Counted from the first letter of the stretch, positions 1 to 12,829 are shown. The stretch: DNA of 64,000 nucleotides from Crotalaria pallida (GCA_037953625.1 CM075656.1:81549001-81613000), one strand, 5' to 3'. Numbers and translations: made by a program. The notes: generated by a model not told the origin, from the letters alone.

Positions 1-231
1 TAATATAGGTGAAAAAACAAGTTAATGTATTCATGGCATAATGATTCGGCAAAGTTTTAAGTTGATTGTCGACAGCCTAACACAACACTCCTCTTTTATA
101 AAAGAGAAGGATGATTTATAGGCCGAAATAGTAGAAGGATTTAGAATTATGCAGAAAAAATTGTTAACATATAAAGGGAGAAAATGGCTCATTAATTACA
201 ATATACCATTTAAAAATAATAGGGTAAATAC

Positions 232-3200
232 CTGTAAATTTCTCAAACTTTTTGCTGAATTTCCCACTTTGGTTGACTAGATCCATTATTTCTTGCCTGC
301 CAAAATGGAGAAAACGTGAAGCAATTTTCGTATTAAGCGAGAGAGGAAAAGATATGAACAAGCGGATATAATGCTATCATTGCCCCAAACATTGATTACA
401 AGAGTTACTAATAACATTTCGTAACAAGTATCAAAAAAGATAGAAACAATTACTATATGGATCATAATAGTTGCAAACTTAAAAGGAAAGTATGTGACCT
501 GGATAAAGGGTGATTATCACAACCCAAGAAAATCTTCCCACGGAATTTTTTCTTCAGAATTGCAACTGAGAGGGAAGCTGCATCCTGAAGTGGCACATTT
601 AACAAAATATTCAACTTATCCATATAACAAACAAATGCCCAAAAGTAAATTAAAGAATCCAATGTTCTATAGAAACTATCACCAGCACTCAATCAAGTAG
701 CCTAAAATTGGTCTCATGGTGAAATACCAAAAACGAAATGAAACACACAAGTATGATGTGATTAGAGAAAGCATGGAATGAGACACTCTTCAGCTGATAA
801 ATCAAGATGAAATGAACTTCAATACCTCAAAACATGCTAATCAAGAACTAGAGCTTTAGAGATGGCAAATACAAATAAAATCCACCACGGCACCACTTTG
901 ACATTTGACAATAATTTAGAAGAATAAAATAGGATGCAATGAGATTCTGACCTCATAATGTATAATGTTCAGGATGTGATCAGGACGAGACTCAACAATC
1001 CCCTTCTCTAACCAGTAAGCATGTGCACCTTTATCTTCTTTGTTTAAAAGGTCAAGGTTGGCATGAGGAATAAAATAAAAGAAATAACCTGCTAGATAAA
1101 TTTGATATTAAAATCCTAGCAAATTGAATTTTAAAAAGGATATATAAAGTCCAGCCAGTCGTACTACAGAACCACCAGACTCCAGAACAATATTTTCAGC
1201 GTTTAGAAGGACATCAGTCCTGCGGCTCCTCCCGATTGGAACGACTGGAGTGTCCTGCAAAGAAGTGAATCCAACCCTGTGAACAAGAGAAACTGATACA
1301 ACCATGCAGGCCAAAACACAGGAAATGTGATTCTACAATGATATAAATCTGGAGGGCGAGGAAAATAAGTTATGCAGAAAAGAATGATTCAGACATACCT
1401 CATCACATGATCCATTATCATTGCAATCATAAGGAGCAGAACTTGATGTATACAAGAAAGAACCTTCTCCATTCCAGCATAATGCAGCTAGCCTGATCGG
1501 TTGACAGTCCACAACACAAATTCAGAAGAAAAAAAACAACTTGTAAACTGATACGGTTTTCCTTTTTCCAAGTAAATTTCAACATTATCTAGCAGCTAAA
1601 TAGATATTATATTTGAGACCCTTGTCGAAACTCAGAAGAAGATCAAGAAGTAAAGACACAGAATAAGTCAACTCCTTTCCCAACAATCAAGGTTTGGCAC
1701 GTTATCATACTTTTCCTACGTCCAGTTATGTGATGGTGCTGTTGATACAGCTTTATTTGACAAAAAACATATAAGATGTTTATATATTTCTTGTTGGGAA
1801 TACAATAAAGAAACAACACCAAAAATACCACTAAATAATGTGCAAAACAAAATCATAAACGATGTTTACTAGTTATAACAAACTCTAACATAGGAGATTG
1901 GGGTTGTGATCAATCACAATAGCAGAATTGGTGTAGTGAAATACACACAGAAAGTATATATGAACTTTAGACAACATATAGGCACATCCTAAATGAATTG
2001 CCAAAATTAATTCTTAGAGGATGAGGCTTTTAACAGCATTCAGCAGCATTTTTTGCAAGCATGTTCCCAATCCAACATAAAATGCATTAGCATGATGGTA
2101 TATTTCCCATATCCAATACTCCTTATGGAAGAACTTCGCAAGTACAGAGTATTTATTCTAGAAATTTAGCAAAATAGTATCTTCATCACAAAAGGAAGGT
2201 TCACATCTTGAATGCATATTTGCATGATTATTTCATACATATGATAGTCCCAGAAACATCAAAATCATGTGAATGTAGGGGGTAGCAAGACCAACCTTAG
2301 CATAAGAATGTTCATAAAATGAAACTTCGGTAGTGTTTTACACGCAGACAGACAGAATAGAATGGAACGAAATGAAATAAAATAGAAAGAAAAAGACATT
2401 AATAGAGTAGTTCAGTTGTTCTCTGTAGTTCAACCCCTTATAGCTGAAACAAAATGCCTCACATTTTAACCTCGTGTCTTGTTTTTTTCTATATATAAAA
2501 TGGACCGAACATAGAATAAAACTCATGTGTGATGTTCCGTCTCATTCTAATGTGTCTACCAATTACCAAACGCTGCCTGACTTTACGAAGAATAACCGAT
2601 AAAGGTTTTCAACAGCTTAAACTGGCCAATTAAGAGCATTATAATATCTACACCTAACACCGCTACAAAAAATTGAAGTCTTGGGAGACATTTATAAGCA
2701 AGCCATCAAACTCAATTCTTACCAACTCCAGATCAAGGGATCAAATCTAAGATCGCTCACCTAAGATCGCCAAGGTAGTCCGAGGATTGGTAAGGAGGAG
2801 CACAGAAAATCACATAGGGAAATTTGTGGGTGGCTTCAGTCCATTTCAAAGACGGACTAATACCCATTTTGATCAACTCTTCATGATGATCAGTGGTTAC
2901 TGTCTGTCCAAAAACTTGACAACCTGGATATTCCTGCTTCAATTCAAGCATATTAATTAGAAATTCCTACAGACCTGTTTTGCACTATATATTACTCTAT
3001 CAAGTTATCAAAATCTATTAATATTATTCCGCTTCCATACTCATGATATAATTCACACAAAATCAAATAAAAATGTATCGATTCAATGGTATACTCTTTT
3101 ACATTTCAAAACAAACAATGTTATAAACACATTTATGCTTATTCTACCTGATATTTATATAATACGTTAATTATCCAATTATAATCAGTTATAGTTTCTG

Positions 3201-5006
3201 AACAAATATTCTTACACCTGATAGATAGATGAGAGATTAATCTTACGAGCTACTATTAATAGTGGTGGAGCCATAGGGGTGACCAACCATGGCCACGGTC
3301 ACCCCAAAACTTTATATATATTATGTTATACACAATTCTTATAAGGCACCCCTTGTTTATATACTCCATTACTCTCCTCGTCTTACACAATGACAGTACC
3401 TAAACCATGATGTTATAAACAATTTCGGGCAAACAAAACCAATGCGGTCACAATTGCAGTCATGCTACGATTTTGGAGTTTACCAAAACCTTAACATATT
3501 AGCGTCTGTATGTAACGGTTGCGGATCCAAATTTAAAACCTTGCACAGCATGATTACTCAATTCCCACCTCTCACTTACACAATGCACTTCACAGTCATA
3601 AACAAACCATTTAACATATCTCCTATTTATACTAATGCCTAGTCAGTTATACAAGACTCCTGTAGCCCCTACATATTGAGAAAAAGTAAGAAGTGGAAAA
3701 CGAAAACAAGGTACACTTTCTGTCCTTTTTCACTGTCGCGGACCTCGTGGTTGCACCGTATTTCACTATTATCTATTGCATTTAGATTTAGTTAGTTTGA
3801 TAATATTGTTGCCTCGTTGGAATTTGGAAGCAAAGAGTGATTTGTTACTTCATTATTGAGTGATTGAAACATCTGCGTAATTGAATTTGAAGGATTTTTC
3901 TTCATAAGGTTAATTTGCTATTCTTGTACTCCCTCCGTTCCTTTTTAAGTGTCGTTTTTTGGAGAGTTATTTTGTTTCTTTTTATCTGTCATATTGAGAA
4001 ATTCAAGAGTGTAATAAATGTTATTTTCCATGTTTGCCCCTATTTAATAAGTATTGGTTTACGTAAGTAGTGGAGAAAAATTAATGATTATAGAAAGAGA
4101 AAGGGTATAGTGGGAAAAAACATAATTAATGTATTGGAAATCTAAGTAATGATTGATTTTCTTAATGGGCGTGTTTTTTTTGAAATATGACAGATAAAAA
4201 GGAACGGAGGGAGTATTTAATAATCTTTTACCGGTTGTCTTGTTTGAAATATTTTAACCTATGGATTTGGGTTTGAGGTATGGTGGAGTGTATTAATTGG
4301 TAAAGTAATTTTTTAATGTCATGTTTTGTTTAATCCCTGCTCCTTGTATTACAATCCTGACTCCACCCCTGACTATTAAGCACCTTAGCAAAGACCCCTT
4401 CCAATAATGTTTTTCATACACAGGAATCATGAGACAGAACCAAACTCCAAACACCACATGCAGAACTTAATAAATTTTACAAATATTATATTTAGTTATA
4501 AGAATATTATTCCAATTCAATGCTCTCATGATATATATTTCACACATAGTGATAAAGTACAATCATCAAACAACTATAGGCTCTACACATATCAAAGTCA
4601 ACACTACAAATTTGGATTTTAGAGAGAACACAAAAATATGAATTGAAGCAATATATATATATACCTGCCTCCAATTCTGAGCAACCAAGCGACCGAGAAC
4701 ACCGGGACCAACAATCAGAAGATCATGCTGTCCAATTACAAGAGAAGATGAAGAAGAAGCCTCAAAAACTTCACTAGGTGCACCCTGTGAGACATGCATA
4801 TGGGTAGTAGTAGTAGAAGTAGCCATGAAAGACAAATAATATAAAGATAAAGGTTTAAACTTTAGACTTATTCCCCAACAGGGTACTATTGTAGTAGAAG
4901 AAGGTGAGAGTAACAAGTTGTTATTAGAAGAAGGGAAGCCAAGAAATGTGAAATGGTTAAAAGTACTATGATTAATGCAAAGAGTGGTGATCCCTCCCAA
5001 TCCCAT
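232..5006 (-). CDS. NAD(P)-binding Rossmann-fold protein, partial (3' end beyond left edge)
   Basis: Coding exons read on the minus strand are 5006-4665, 2933-2761, 1492-1399, 1254-1144, 1041-952, 584-499 and 296-232. All phases join, giving about 320 residues; the last exon(s) lie outside the window. The dinucleotide-binding motif G-P-G-V-L-G lies at residues 100-105 after a beta strand (DLLIVGPGVLG). Downstream are the segments FPYVIFCAPP, YTSSSAPYDC and GAHAYWLEKG, typical of a plant SDR-like family that I recall as At1g19690. The long Ser/Thr-rich N-terminus suggests a plastid transit peptide (inference). Start choice is open: ATGs at 5111, 5006 and 4826 are all in frame. I chose 5006 because the sequence following it looks most like a transit peptide. 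The substrate is unknown. The intron between 1143 and 1042 is AT-AC; the others are GT-AG. Confidence 0.85.
1042..1143 (-). other. U12-type AT-AC intron
   Basis: This 102-nt intron starts with ATATCCTTTT, directly after the GGA-CTT-TAT codons of the upstream exon. It ends with AC just before AAA-GAA-GAT. A branch-site match, CCTTGAC, has its branch A at about 1052, ten bases before the AC end. All three are hallmarks of the minor (U12) spliceosome. No GT-AG alternative restores the conserved reading GLY-KEDKGAH. Confidence 0.85.
3260..4371. mobile_element. hAT-like non-autonomous element in intron 1
   Basis: The element is bounded by an exact 8-bp duplication ACTATTAA at 3252-3259 and 4372-4379. 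The ends are imperfect inverted repeats (TAGTGGTGGAGCCA on the left, complement of TGACTCCACCCCTG on the right). No transposase reading frame is visible inside. A Stowaway MITE is nested within it. It accounts for about two thirds of intron 1 of the Rossmann-fold gene. Confidence 0.7.
3929..4213. mobile_element. Stowaway MITE (285 bp), nested
   Basis: Terminal repeats CTCCCTCCGTTCC and its inverse GGAACGGAGGGAG are flanked by TA on both sides (3927-3928 and 4214-4215). It sits inside the hAT-like element, so it inserted later. Confidence 0.9.
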
Positions 5007-5725
5007 CAAAGAATGAATTTTTTTGATGTGTTGTTTGTTGTTCAAGTTCCTAAAAGATAACTTTAAGTAGTCTTTAACTGCACTTATCCATCTAACTCTT
5101 CCTTCATTCATTCACACTTTTGACATGGACATGAGTGTGTGTCTAACAACCAGGTGAAATGAGGTGGTGTTGTTTGATTGGCGAAAACTGTGAAGGGCCA
5201 ATCAGAATTTCATGCCTCAATTAGGAAAAAAGGATTACTTGCTCAATAAATAAGTTTTGTTTCAACTACTCCTAACATTGTGATTTATTTATAAGTATTT
5301 TTTAAAAGAATTTTCATGTTTTATTTATTTTTTATTTTGTATTTTTTATGAAGTATTTATTGCGTTTTTTTTATTTATACTTTGTTTATTAATATGAAAT
5401 AAAATATTTGTAAAATTTTTAATATAAGAAAGAGCAAAGTTTTGTTTCACCCCAAAAAAAAAAAAAAAAAGAAAGAGCAAAGTATTTTTTTTAAAATTTT
5501 AAAAAATATAACTACCTTACTTAATTTTTGTAATGTAGCTAAGTATATCTTATTATAAATTTTTTAAAAAAAGGAGAGTGTAAGTTTTAAAGAGGATCAT
5601 GTTTTGTTTTTTTTTTCTTGAAAACAATTCCCCATGAACCGGTAGATAAATGCAAGTTTAGATAATATGGGTTTTGGAGGTTTGACGACCATGTTTGTTT
5701 AAAGAGTTTTTGTTTTTTTGTTTTT

Positions 5726-5775
5726 TTGTATTAAGGGTATTTTTTAGTCGATAGCTGAAAATTAATATCCTCTGA
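5726..5775 (-). mobile_element. SINE 3' fragment
   Basis: The stretch resembles the 3' part of the SINE at 11804-11990 (AAGGGTAT..., GATAGCTGAA..., TATCCTCTGA). It is a short, decayed copy without clear ends. Confidence 0.4.
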
Positions 5776-6186
5776 AACGTAAAATCTAATATTCAAAACC
5801 TAAAGGTTTTTTTTTTAATAAAAGGGCAAAAAGCCCAAAACAAAAGAAAATTACATCAATCTAGAATTTTCAGGGAAAGCTCTCCCAGACTAATCCTCAA
5901 ACCAAAACATAAAGTTTAAGTAAAAAAATTAGTCACAAAATAAAATTTAAAAAATTAAGTATGAATAGTGATTTGTTATGAGTTGCTTTTTTTTTTCTCT
6001 CTAGGCCATTGCTCCTGCTACCTTTCCGTGGGGTCAGGCATCATGATAATTAACAATTAAGATGGGACAAAAGTTGTGTTTGATAAGATAGATTTATAAG
6101 TTATGTGATAATTTTTAGTTTATTGATCAATTCAATAAAATATTAAAGTTGTTTGGTAAAAAAAATAAATAAAAGAAGCTAATGAC

Positions 6187-6559
6187 TAGGGATGGGCACG
6201 GGTGCGGGCGGGCACGGGTAGTGCATACCCACTACCCTATCCGCGGGTATTTGCGGGTATTTATAAGGGTAACGGGTATTTACGGGTACCCACGGGTTTT
6301 GAACTTTTATTATTTTTTACTTTAATTTAATGATCCACATAATGATAAAAAAGCTCACGGGATCTTCAATTATACTACACGTCAGGCATACATGAACTTC
6401 CACATAATAATAGGAGAAAGGTGGCCTCAAGTATCATAGTGCATCTCTGTAGCAAATAAATGTTTGAGATGATTGCTAAAATTACAGGGCATTTTATTAT
6501 ATATCTTTCTTCGTTCTAGAGTCATGATCTTATGATAATTAATTAACTCCCCACTTCCC

Positions 6560-6598
<39 letters not shown>

Positions 6599-6842
6599 CC
6601 GAACACTATGAAGATTTTAATCAGTATATATATCAATAGATGTACCTCCAATTTTAATCACTACTAGTAAAATATTATTTATACTAATATATATAATATT
6701 TAATAAAATATTTTTTATTTATACGGGTACCCGCGGGCGAGGGTACCATAATACCCATCCCCACCCATAAGGGAATAATGCGGGTACCCGTCACGGGTAT
6801 TTATGCGGGTACCCGCGGGCATGGGTATTTTGCTCATCCCTA
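6187..6842. mobile_element. hAT-like non-autonomous element (656 bp)
   Basis: Terminal repeats TAGGGATGGGCA and TGCTCATCCCTA are flanked by an exact 8-bp duplication CTAATGAC (6179-6186 and 6843-6850). Subterminal regions are full of CGGGTA/TACCCG repeats, common in plant hAT elements that begin TAGGG. The middle is AT-rich with a (TA)n tract. There is no transposase. Confidence 0.9.
6563..6598. repeat. (TA)n microsatellite
   Basis: About 17 TA units inside the hAT-like element. Confidence 0.95.
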
Positions 6843-7158
6843 CTAATGACTATGTTGGTAAGGCAAGCTTATAGTTTATTTTGTAGCTTTTAACTTATTT
6901 ACTTGATCAATAAATTATTAAAGATGTTTGATGAACAGCAAATATAAAACTTATAGCTTTGAGAAAATTAGTTTTCAGAAGTAACTTTCAAATAAATTAT
7001 ATTCAATTTTCCCTAATTTTAAAGCATCATTTGCAACAATCTGTGAACCAGATTTGACAACATCACCTGCATAATTTGTGCTGATTGAGAGGGTAGGGTA
7101 ACTGTCATGCATATTTGCAAATGTTGTGCGTGAAATGTATGAGGATTAATTTAATTAA

Positions 7159-7442
7159 GAGTGAAGGGATACTTTGATTCCTCAAGTTTTTCGACAAGGA
7201 CATTTTAGTCTCTCAAAAAATTTAATTCATTTTTAGTGCACATGTTTTCCAAAAGTACCAATTTAGTCCCTCATGTTTTCTAAAAGTACCAATTTAGTCC
7301 CTCAACGAAGTGGCTAACAGAAATAGACAGGGACTAAATTGGTATTTTTGGATAACTTTGGGGACTAAAAATGAATTAAATTTCTTGAAGAACTAAAGTG
7401 TCTCTATCGAAAAACTTGAGGGACCAAAGTGTCCCTTCACTC
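7159..7442. mobile_element. Mutator-like foldback MITE (284 bp)
   Basis: The element is almost wholly palindromic: GAGTGAAGGGA at the left and TCCCTTCACTC at the right. Paired internal blocks resemble CAATTTAGTCCCT. An exact 9-bp duplication TTTAATTAA flanks it (7150-7158 and 7443-7451), as expected for Mutator-type transposition. Confidence 0.85.
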
Positions 7443-7861
7443 TTTAATTAAATTTGTTGTTACATAAATGGATCAAACTTATTATGTATGTCACATATAT
7501 ATTAATGTCACATACGAAGATAGATTAAAAGTTAAAAATCGTCAAAATATCAACAAGGCATATCTGTTTGCCATGCCTGAACCATCAATTCTACATAGCA
7601 ATATTAACATCACAATTATGAGTTTGGATAAAAGCCGACGCTCATTTACGAATGTATGCATTGATAATAACTACTGTATTTTAAAAATTTTGAACAAATT
7701 GATCAAAATTCATCTAAGTTTGCTTATTTTGATTTTAGAACTGATCATTAGTCAGAATTTATCAAGTGCTGATAAGCATTCCCAAAACAAAAATTTTTTA
7801 TGCACCAGTGGTTTTTCAATTTTATTGATTTGATGAATTTAGTTTATTTAAATTTTTTTTT

Positions 7862-8080
7862 CTTTTTTTGGTTCGTATTCCTTGCGGAACCACCGGTATC
7901 CCCAAGAGCACCCTTAATACCCGGGAGCCCTTGAGACTAATCCGGAGCGAGCTGCGTGGCTGGCTCTGCCAGCGAGATGTTTTTAGTGGGAATCGAACCC
8001 GGGACTACTAGCACCCGTGTCCCATTCCCAAGATTTCAGTTGGGGCCTTACACCAACTGACTGAACCAAGTCTCGTTGCT
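7862..8080 (-). mobile_element. tRNA-derived SINE
   Basis: Read on the minus strand it starts GAGACTTGGTTCAGTCAGTTGG (A-box region) and has a B box GGGTTCGATTCC. It ends in an A-rich tail, seen as T runs at 7850-7868. The flanks are too T-rich to define a duplication. The body does not fold as a complete tRNA gene. Confidence 0.8.
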
Positions 8081-8296
8081 TAATTTTTTTTTTTCTGAAT
8101 TTAATTCCTCGAATTTTTATATTTGGCAACTTTATTTATTTTTTTTCAAGTTCAGACTTATGATGTTAACATTGTTAATGGTGGGGCACGTGCCACCATC
8201 TTAAAAGCCAACGTGGACTTTTTTATTTTAAAATATTAAAAATTAAAAAAACATCTAATGTTATTTAAAATATTAGAAAATAGTTAAAATTCATAA

Positions 8297-8322
8297 AATA
8301 TATATATATATATATATATATA
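8297..8322. repeat. (TA)n microsatellite
   Basis: About 13 TA units. Confidence 0.9.
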
Positions 8323-8840
8323 AATCAAGTTGAAAAACTCTGCAGTTTTTAATTTTTAGATTTTAAAATAAATATAGAAAATTCACATAGACTTCTGCAA
8401 TGGTGACACGTGTCTTATTATTACTCACATAAACATTATTAGTCTTAATTTAGACAGAGGAATTAAAGTTACAAATATGAAAACTCGTGGACTAAATTAG
8501 CAAAAAAAATATATAAAAGAACTACATTTGCTAAATAAATAAAATTGAGAGATCAAAAATACATGTAAGCCAAACAAAAACATGTCATGATGTAGTGACA
8601 TATTAGCCATAAACATGTTTAAAGTGATCTGACTAGTAACCTTTAGGACCTAAAATATATTTAAATGTTTTTCTTGGTGGAAGGAAGATGAAATTATTTC
8701 TAAAATGGAAAAGTAAAAATAAAATCCCAGTAAATTATGATCATTCTACAATCCGATTTCAATCATAAAGAAGAAAAAAAATCCTACTAATATTGGTTAT
8801 TTCATATATAAAAAAAGCTCGTTAATTCTCAATTATTAAA

Positions 8841-9014
8841 GAGAAAATGAAGAATGCACCGACAGCGTAAAAGTTTTTTACACCATCAGTGCATCATTCA
8901 TCATTCATCCGTTTATGGTCGTTGACTTCTAAATTAAAGTAATACAAACAAATGGTAGATAATGAACTGATGGTGTAAAAAACTTTACACCATTAGTGAA
9001 TACTCATTAATCTC
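8841..9014. mobile_element. Mutator-like foldback MITE (174 bp)
   Basis: Inverted arms contain AGTTTTTTACACCATCAGT and its complement. The outer ends are GAGA...ATGA / TCATTAATCTC. A 9-bp repeat ATTATTAAA occurs at 8832-8840 and 9015-9023. Confidence 0.75.
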
Positions 9015-9169
9015 ATTATTAAATACAATCATTTTAAAGCACTCTTATAAAGTGATTGTCTTAATTAATTTATATTTCAATTTCGATTCTACTTTTCTAA
9101 AATATCCTTGCTTTTTTTTAAATATGAAAAAAATTAAATGCATTCAATTAATAATCTTAATAAATACTA

Positions 9170-9485
9170 CTCCCTCCGTCCCTAAATATATATACGACCC
9201 CTTCGGAATATTTCACGTTCATTAAGAAAGTGGAATAATTTAATTAATTGTATTTGAAATGTAAACTTTTGATACGTATTTTCAAAATTACCCCTATTAA
9301 TAATATTGAAAAATCTAAAAAGTGGTAAATAAATAAAGGTGTTTGTGGAAAAAAAGTAATTATTGATGATTAAAAATTGGTAAAGGGTCTTATAAATAGG
9401 GACAAAATAAAAAATTGGTAAAGGGTCTTATAAATAGGAACAAAATAAAAGTGTCAAAAGGGTCTTATATTTAAGAAAATTGTTT
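9170..9485. mobile_element. Stowaway MITE, family A, decayed right end
   Basis: The left end CTCCCTCCGTCCC follows TA, and the interior matches copies at 12555, 17888 and 37417 (TTTCACGT, CATTAAGAAAGTG). About 38 bp are tandemly duplicated at 9374-9449 (AAAATTGGTAAAGGGTCTTA twice). The right terminal repeat is no longer clear. Confidence 0.7.
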
Positions 9486-9700
9486 TTTTTCTTCTTTTAA
9501 TCAAAATCAGAGGAAATATTTTTTAAAATTGAATGCTCTGCCATTAAAAACTATCTCATAATCAACCTGCTCTATATGTTCAAGAGAAAATAGTGAGAAC
9601 AGGCAAGGTGATGAACATATATATGTTTTACATTGTCAATATATTATTTATTATTTATGTTTGTGATCACTGTCACTTAATTAAAAGTAGTAAATATGAT

Positions 9701-9811
9701 CCACGTAAAACAACCCAGTTGGTGGCTGCAGGGACACTTAAGATTTCCCCCTCCTCCAGGCCATGGATTTTAGTCTCAGACCTCCCATGTAAACCAAAAA
9801 AAATATATATA
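9701..9811 (+). mobile_element. Short SINE-like insertion (111 bp)
   Basis: The body begins CCACGTAAAACAACCCAGTTGG and ends in an A-rich/(TA) tail. It is flanked by a 13-bp duplication TAGTAAATATGAT (9688-9700 and 9812-9824). A- and B-box-like stretches are weak, so the SINE label rests mainly on tail and duplication. Confidence 0.65.
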
Positions 9812-10215
9812 TAGTAAATATGATGGGGGATGATGTTGGAATCGTGCAAAATTTTATGTCGTTAAACTCTATTCTCTCCATTTTTTATTTGTTATAAGAA
9901 AAAATAATTAACTTCCTTGTTATTAACAAAGTTAGTGGAGTATATTTAATTTTATAAAATTTATAAAAAAAAAATATATGATTACTTTAGGTAAGCAGCA
10001 ATGAAAATGAAATAAAAATTAATTGAAAACAATTTTTTCATATGGATATTTTAGGAATGATTGTATTTAATAATAGAAATTTTAATAATATTTTTCTTAT
10101 ATTTTAGATCATCGATGAGGATTTTTTTTTTCCTTCTTATAATGGGAAATTTTATTTACACTCGGATTTTTTAAATTTTTCTCACAAAAAGTTCTGAATT
10201 TGAGCTTATACCAGC

Positions 10216-10300
10216 ACCTGTTTTTTGTATACTTGAAAAGATCTTTTGTTGGGAAGGCCTTTCCAACATAAGGTCTTTCTAAGTATACAAAAAACAAGTA
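10216..10300. repeat. Strong hairpin
   Basis: Two arms of about 38 nt pair around GGCC. The left arm contains TTTTTTGTATACTTGAAAAG and the right arm carries its near-complement ending GTATACAAAAAAC. It lies in unannotated spacer, perhaps the centre of a larger foldback element. Confidence 0.7.
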
Positions 10301-11803
10301 TAGACATAACACGGTAATATAATTAGAAATAAATCATACATTCGAAAATATGTTTCGACCTTTCGATCGAAAAAGTATTTCTGAATGTACAATGAAAACA
10401 TATAAAAAAAAGGAAATTTTTGGAATTACATGTAAGAAAACAAATGTAGTTAGCAAAAACAATGTGTAGATATAATTTCCAATTATAATTGAGATCGGAG
10501 AGAGTATATATTAAAAGAGTATTGCTTTAACCTCCTAACAAATTAATCTAATAATTCCCTTAATCACACACATATAAGTAACATGTGTTATGGGGTCACA
10601 CTTGGCTTATGGATGATTGATCCACAAATGATACATATCAATATAATATGGAGGATTGTTATGTTGATTAGTTACGACATCCAGAACAGAGTGTTTGGCA
10701 ACCACAACAAAGTTTTAGAGAGAATTTGATGGAGAGTTTTAATATTAATTTTTTTATAACACTATGTTATTCTTCAAAATCTGGTACAGAATCTTAAGTT
10801 GAATTTGTAAAATAAGAAAGTTAACTTAAAACTCTGTGAAGCCCAATTTTTTGTTTTTTTTTTACTTTACATCACCCTAATTATAAATAAGTAACAATAA
10901 TAAATAAATAAATAAACTAACAATACTAGATAATAATATTATTTTTTAAATATTAAATAATAATATTCTTAAATATTTGTTTTTCGTAATTTTTTTAATA
11001 TATTATGTTATTGTGGAATAATAAATATATTTTTTTATAGTATAAATATTAATAAACAAATAATAACAATAATTTTTTAAATATTAAATATTAAAATTTT
11101 TAAATAAATGTTTTTTTATATTTTATTGTTAAATATATTGTATTGTTGTGAAAATATTTATATATATATATATTCAAATATGAATATATTAAAAAATATA
11201 TATAGAAAAAATGGATATATAAAAAATAGAGAGCTATTGAAGTTATTGTTACAATCCAAGTTTTTTCTTATAAAGATGACTTTGGTACATTTTTCACACA
11301 AAAATGAATAATTTTTAAATATTATTTGAATGCAAATATAATTTTGGAAAATTTGTAAATATTGATGTGATAAAAAAAAATATTTTGGATTATTTTTAGA
11401 AATAGTAGGTAATTAATATTATTGAAACGAAATTGAGTCTAAAAGTACATGATGATGATGTAATGCTTAATGTATGAGTCTCGTGAGTCTTAACTGTTAT
11501 GATGGAAGATATGAAAAGTTTGAACTCAAGTCTCATTGCAAAATGGTGATATAATGTTGATGTGTCAAAGTCTGATATTAAGACTTTGCTTTAGATGCCC
11601 TTAACATTATATTAGGCTCATAAAACTCTAATACATTAATATTACATCATTATTCTGCTACATTATTGAACTTCAATCTTTTTATATCTTTCGTTAGGAT
11701 ATCATCATGTACATTTAATAGTCAATTTCATTTTGATAAGGCTAAAACATATAATTAAGAATAAAAAAATATTAATCATTATTTTAAAAATATTATTTAC
11801 CAT

Positions 11804-11990
11804 CTTTTTTTATTATACACAAAGGGTATCCTTCAGTTGATAGTTGAATACTAACCTCCTCCGAGAGGTAGAGATCAACAAAGTGACTTTTTCTTTTACC
11901 AACAAAGCATTTCCGTACTCACGACACGAATCAAATCCATGACATCATATATCATGGTTAAGAAATTCAGCTATCTAACAATTGTGTTGG
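11804..11990 (-). mobile_element. SINE, family with copies at 41772 and 57531
   Basis: The minus strand reads GTTAGATAGCTGA, then a degenerate B box (TGGATTTGATTCG), then GATCTCTACCTCTCGGAGGAGG, matching the 57531 copy throughout. An exact 13-bp duplication TATTATTTACCAT flanks it (11791-11803 and 11991-12003). Confidence 0.85.
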
Positions 11991-12270
11991 TATTATTTAC
12001 CATATATTATTATTACTATTGTTTATTTATGATTATTATTAGAGTGATAGTAGAGTAAACAAAGAGTAAAAGAAAAGTTAGGTTTCACATTTTTTTTAAT
12101 GTAGGTTTCACATTGTTATAAGACTTTCATGTACTTAGAAGGATATATCCTTTTTAATATTAGAATAGTTGGTCTTATTAAGGTTATTATAGTTATAAAA
12201 ATAATCATTATACACATTATTATGTATCTTGAAAATATAAAAACTACAATTTTTCAATAATAAAATAATA

Positions 12271-12552
12271 CTACCTCTGTCCCATAAGATAAGTTTTTTT
12301 TAGAGATTTTATGAAAATTAAGAAATGAGTAAATGACGCAAGAATTTGATATGCTTAAACTAAAATATAAATGTATGAAAATCATATTGAAGAGAGACAG
12401 AGAGATGAGTGGTGAAAAAGATGATATAATAATTAATAAATATGAGTATGCTTGAAAAAAGAAGTATAAACGGATATTGAGTTTCCAAAAAAAAGTAACT
12501 TATGAGACAAAATAAAAAAATAAAAAAGACTTAACTTATGGGATGAAAGAAA
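12271..12552. mobile_element. Stowaway MITE, family B
   Basis: The left end is CTACCTCTGTCCCATAAG and the right end CTTATGGGATGAAAGAAA, with TA at 12269-12270 and 12553-12554. The interior (AAATTAAGAAATGAGTAAATG) matches copies at 24686 and 26313. It directly abuts the next Stowaway element. Confidence 0.8.
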
Positions 12553-12554
12553 TA

Positions 12555-12829
12555 CTCTCTTCGTCCCTAAATATAGGACCCCTTTGGAAGATTTCACGTC
12601 CATTAAGAAAGTGAAATAATTTAGTTAATTGAATTGGAAATGTAAATGTTTGATATGTATTTTCAAAATTACTCCTATTAATATTATTGAGAATATAAAA
12701 AGTGGTAAATAAATAAGGATGTTTGTTAGAAAAAAGTAATTAGTAATCATTAAAAATTGATAAATGGTCTTATAAATAAGAACGAAAATGAAAATGTCAA
12801 AATATCTTATATTTTTTTTACAAGGGAAG
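12555..12829. mobile_element. Stowaway MITE, family A
   Basis: It begins CTCTCTTCGTCCCTAAATAT and ends CAAGGGAAG with TA on each side. It shares the TA at 12553-12554 with the preceding element. The interior matches the 9170, 17888 and 37417 copies. Confidence 0.8.

Noticed and set aside
4566..5111. Whole open frame from 5111 to 4566 taken as a single-exon gene
   Set aside because: The conserved reading stops at NWRQ with a GTATAT donor at 4664, and the rest is intron read-through.
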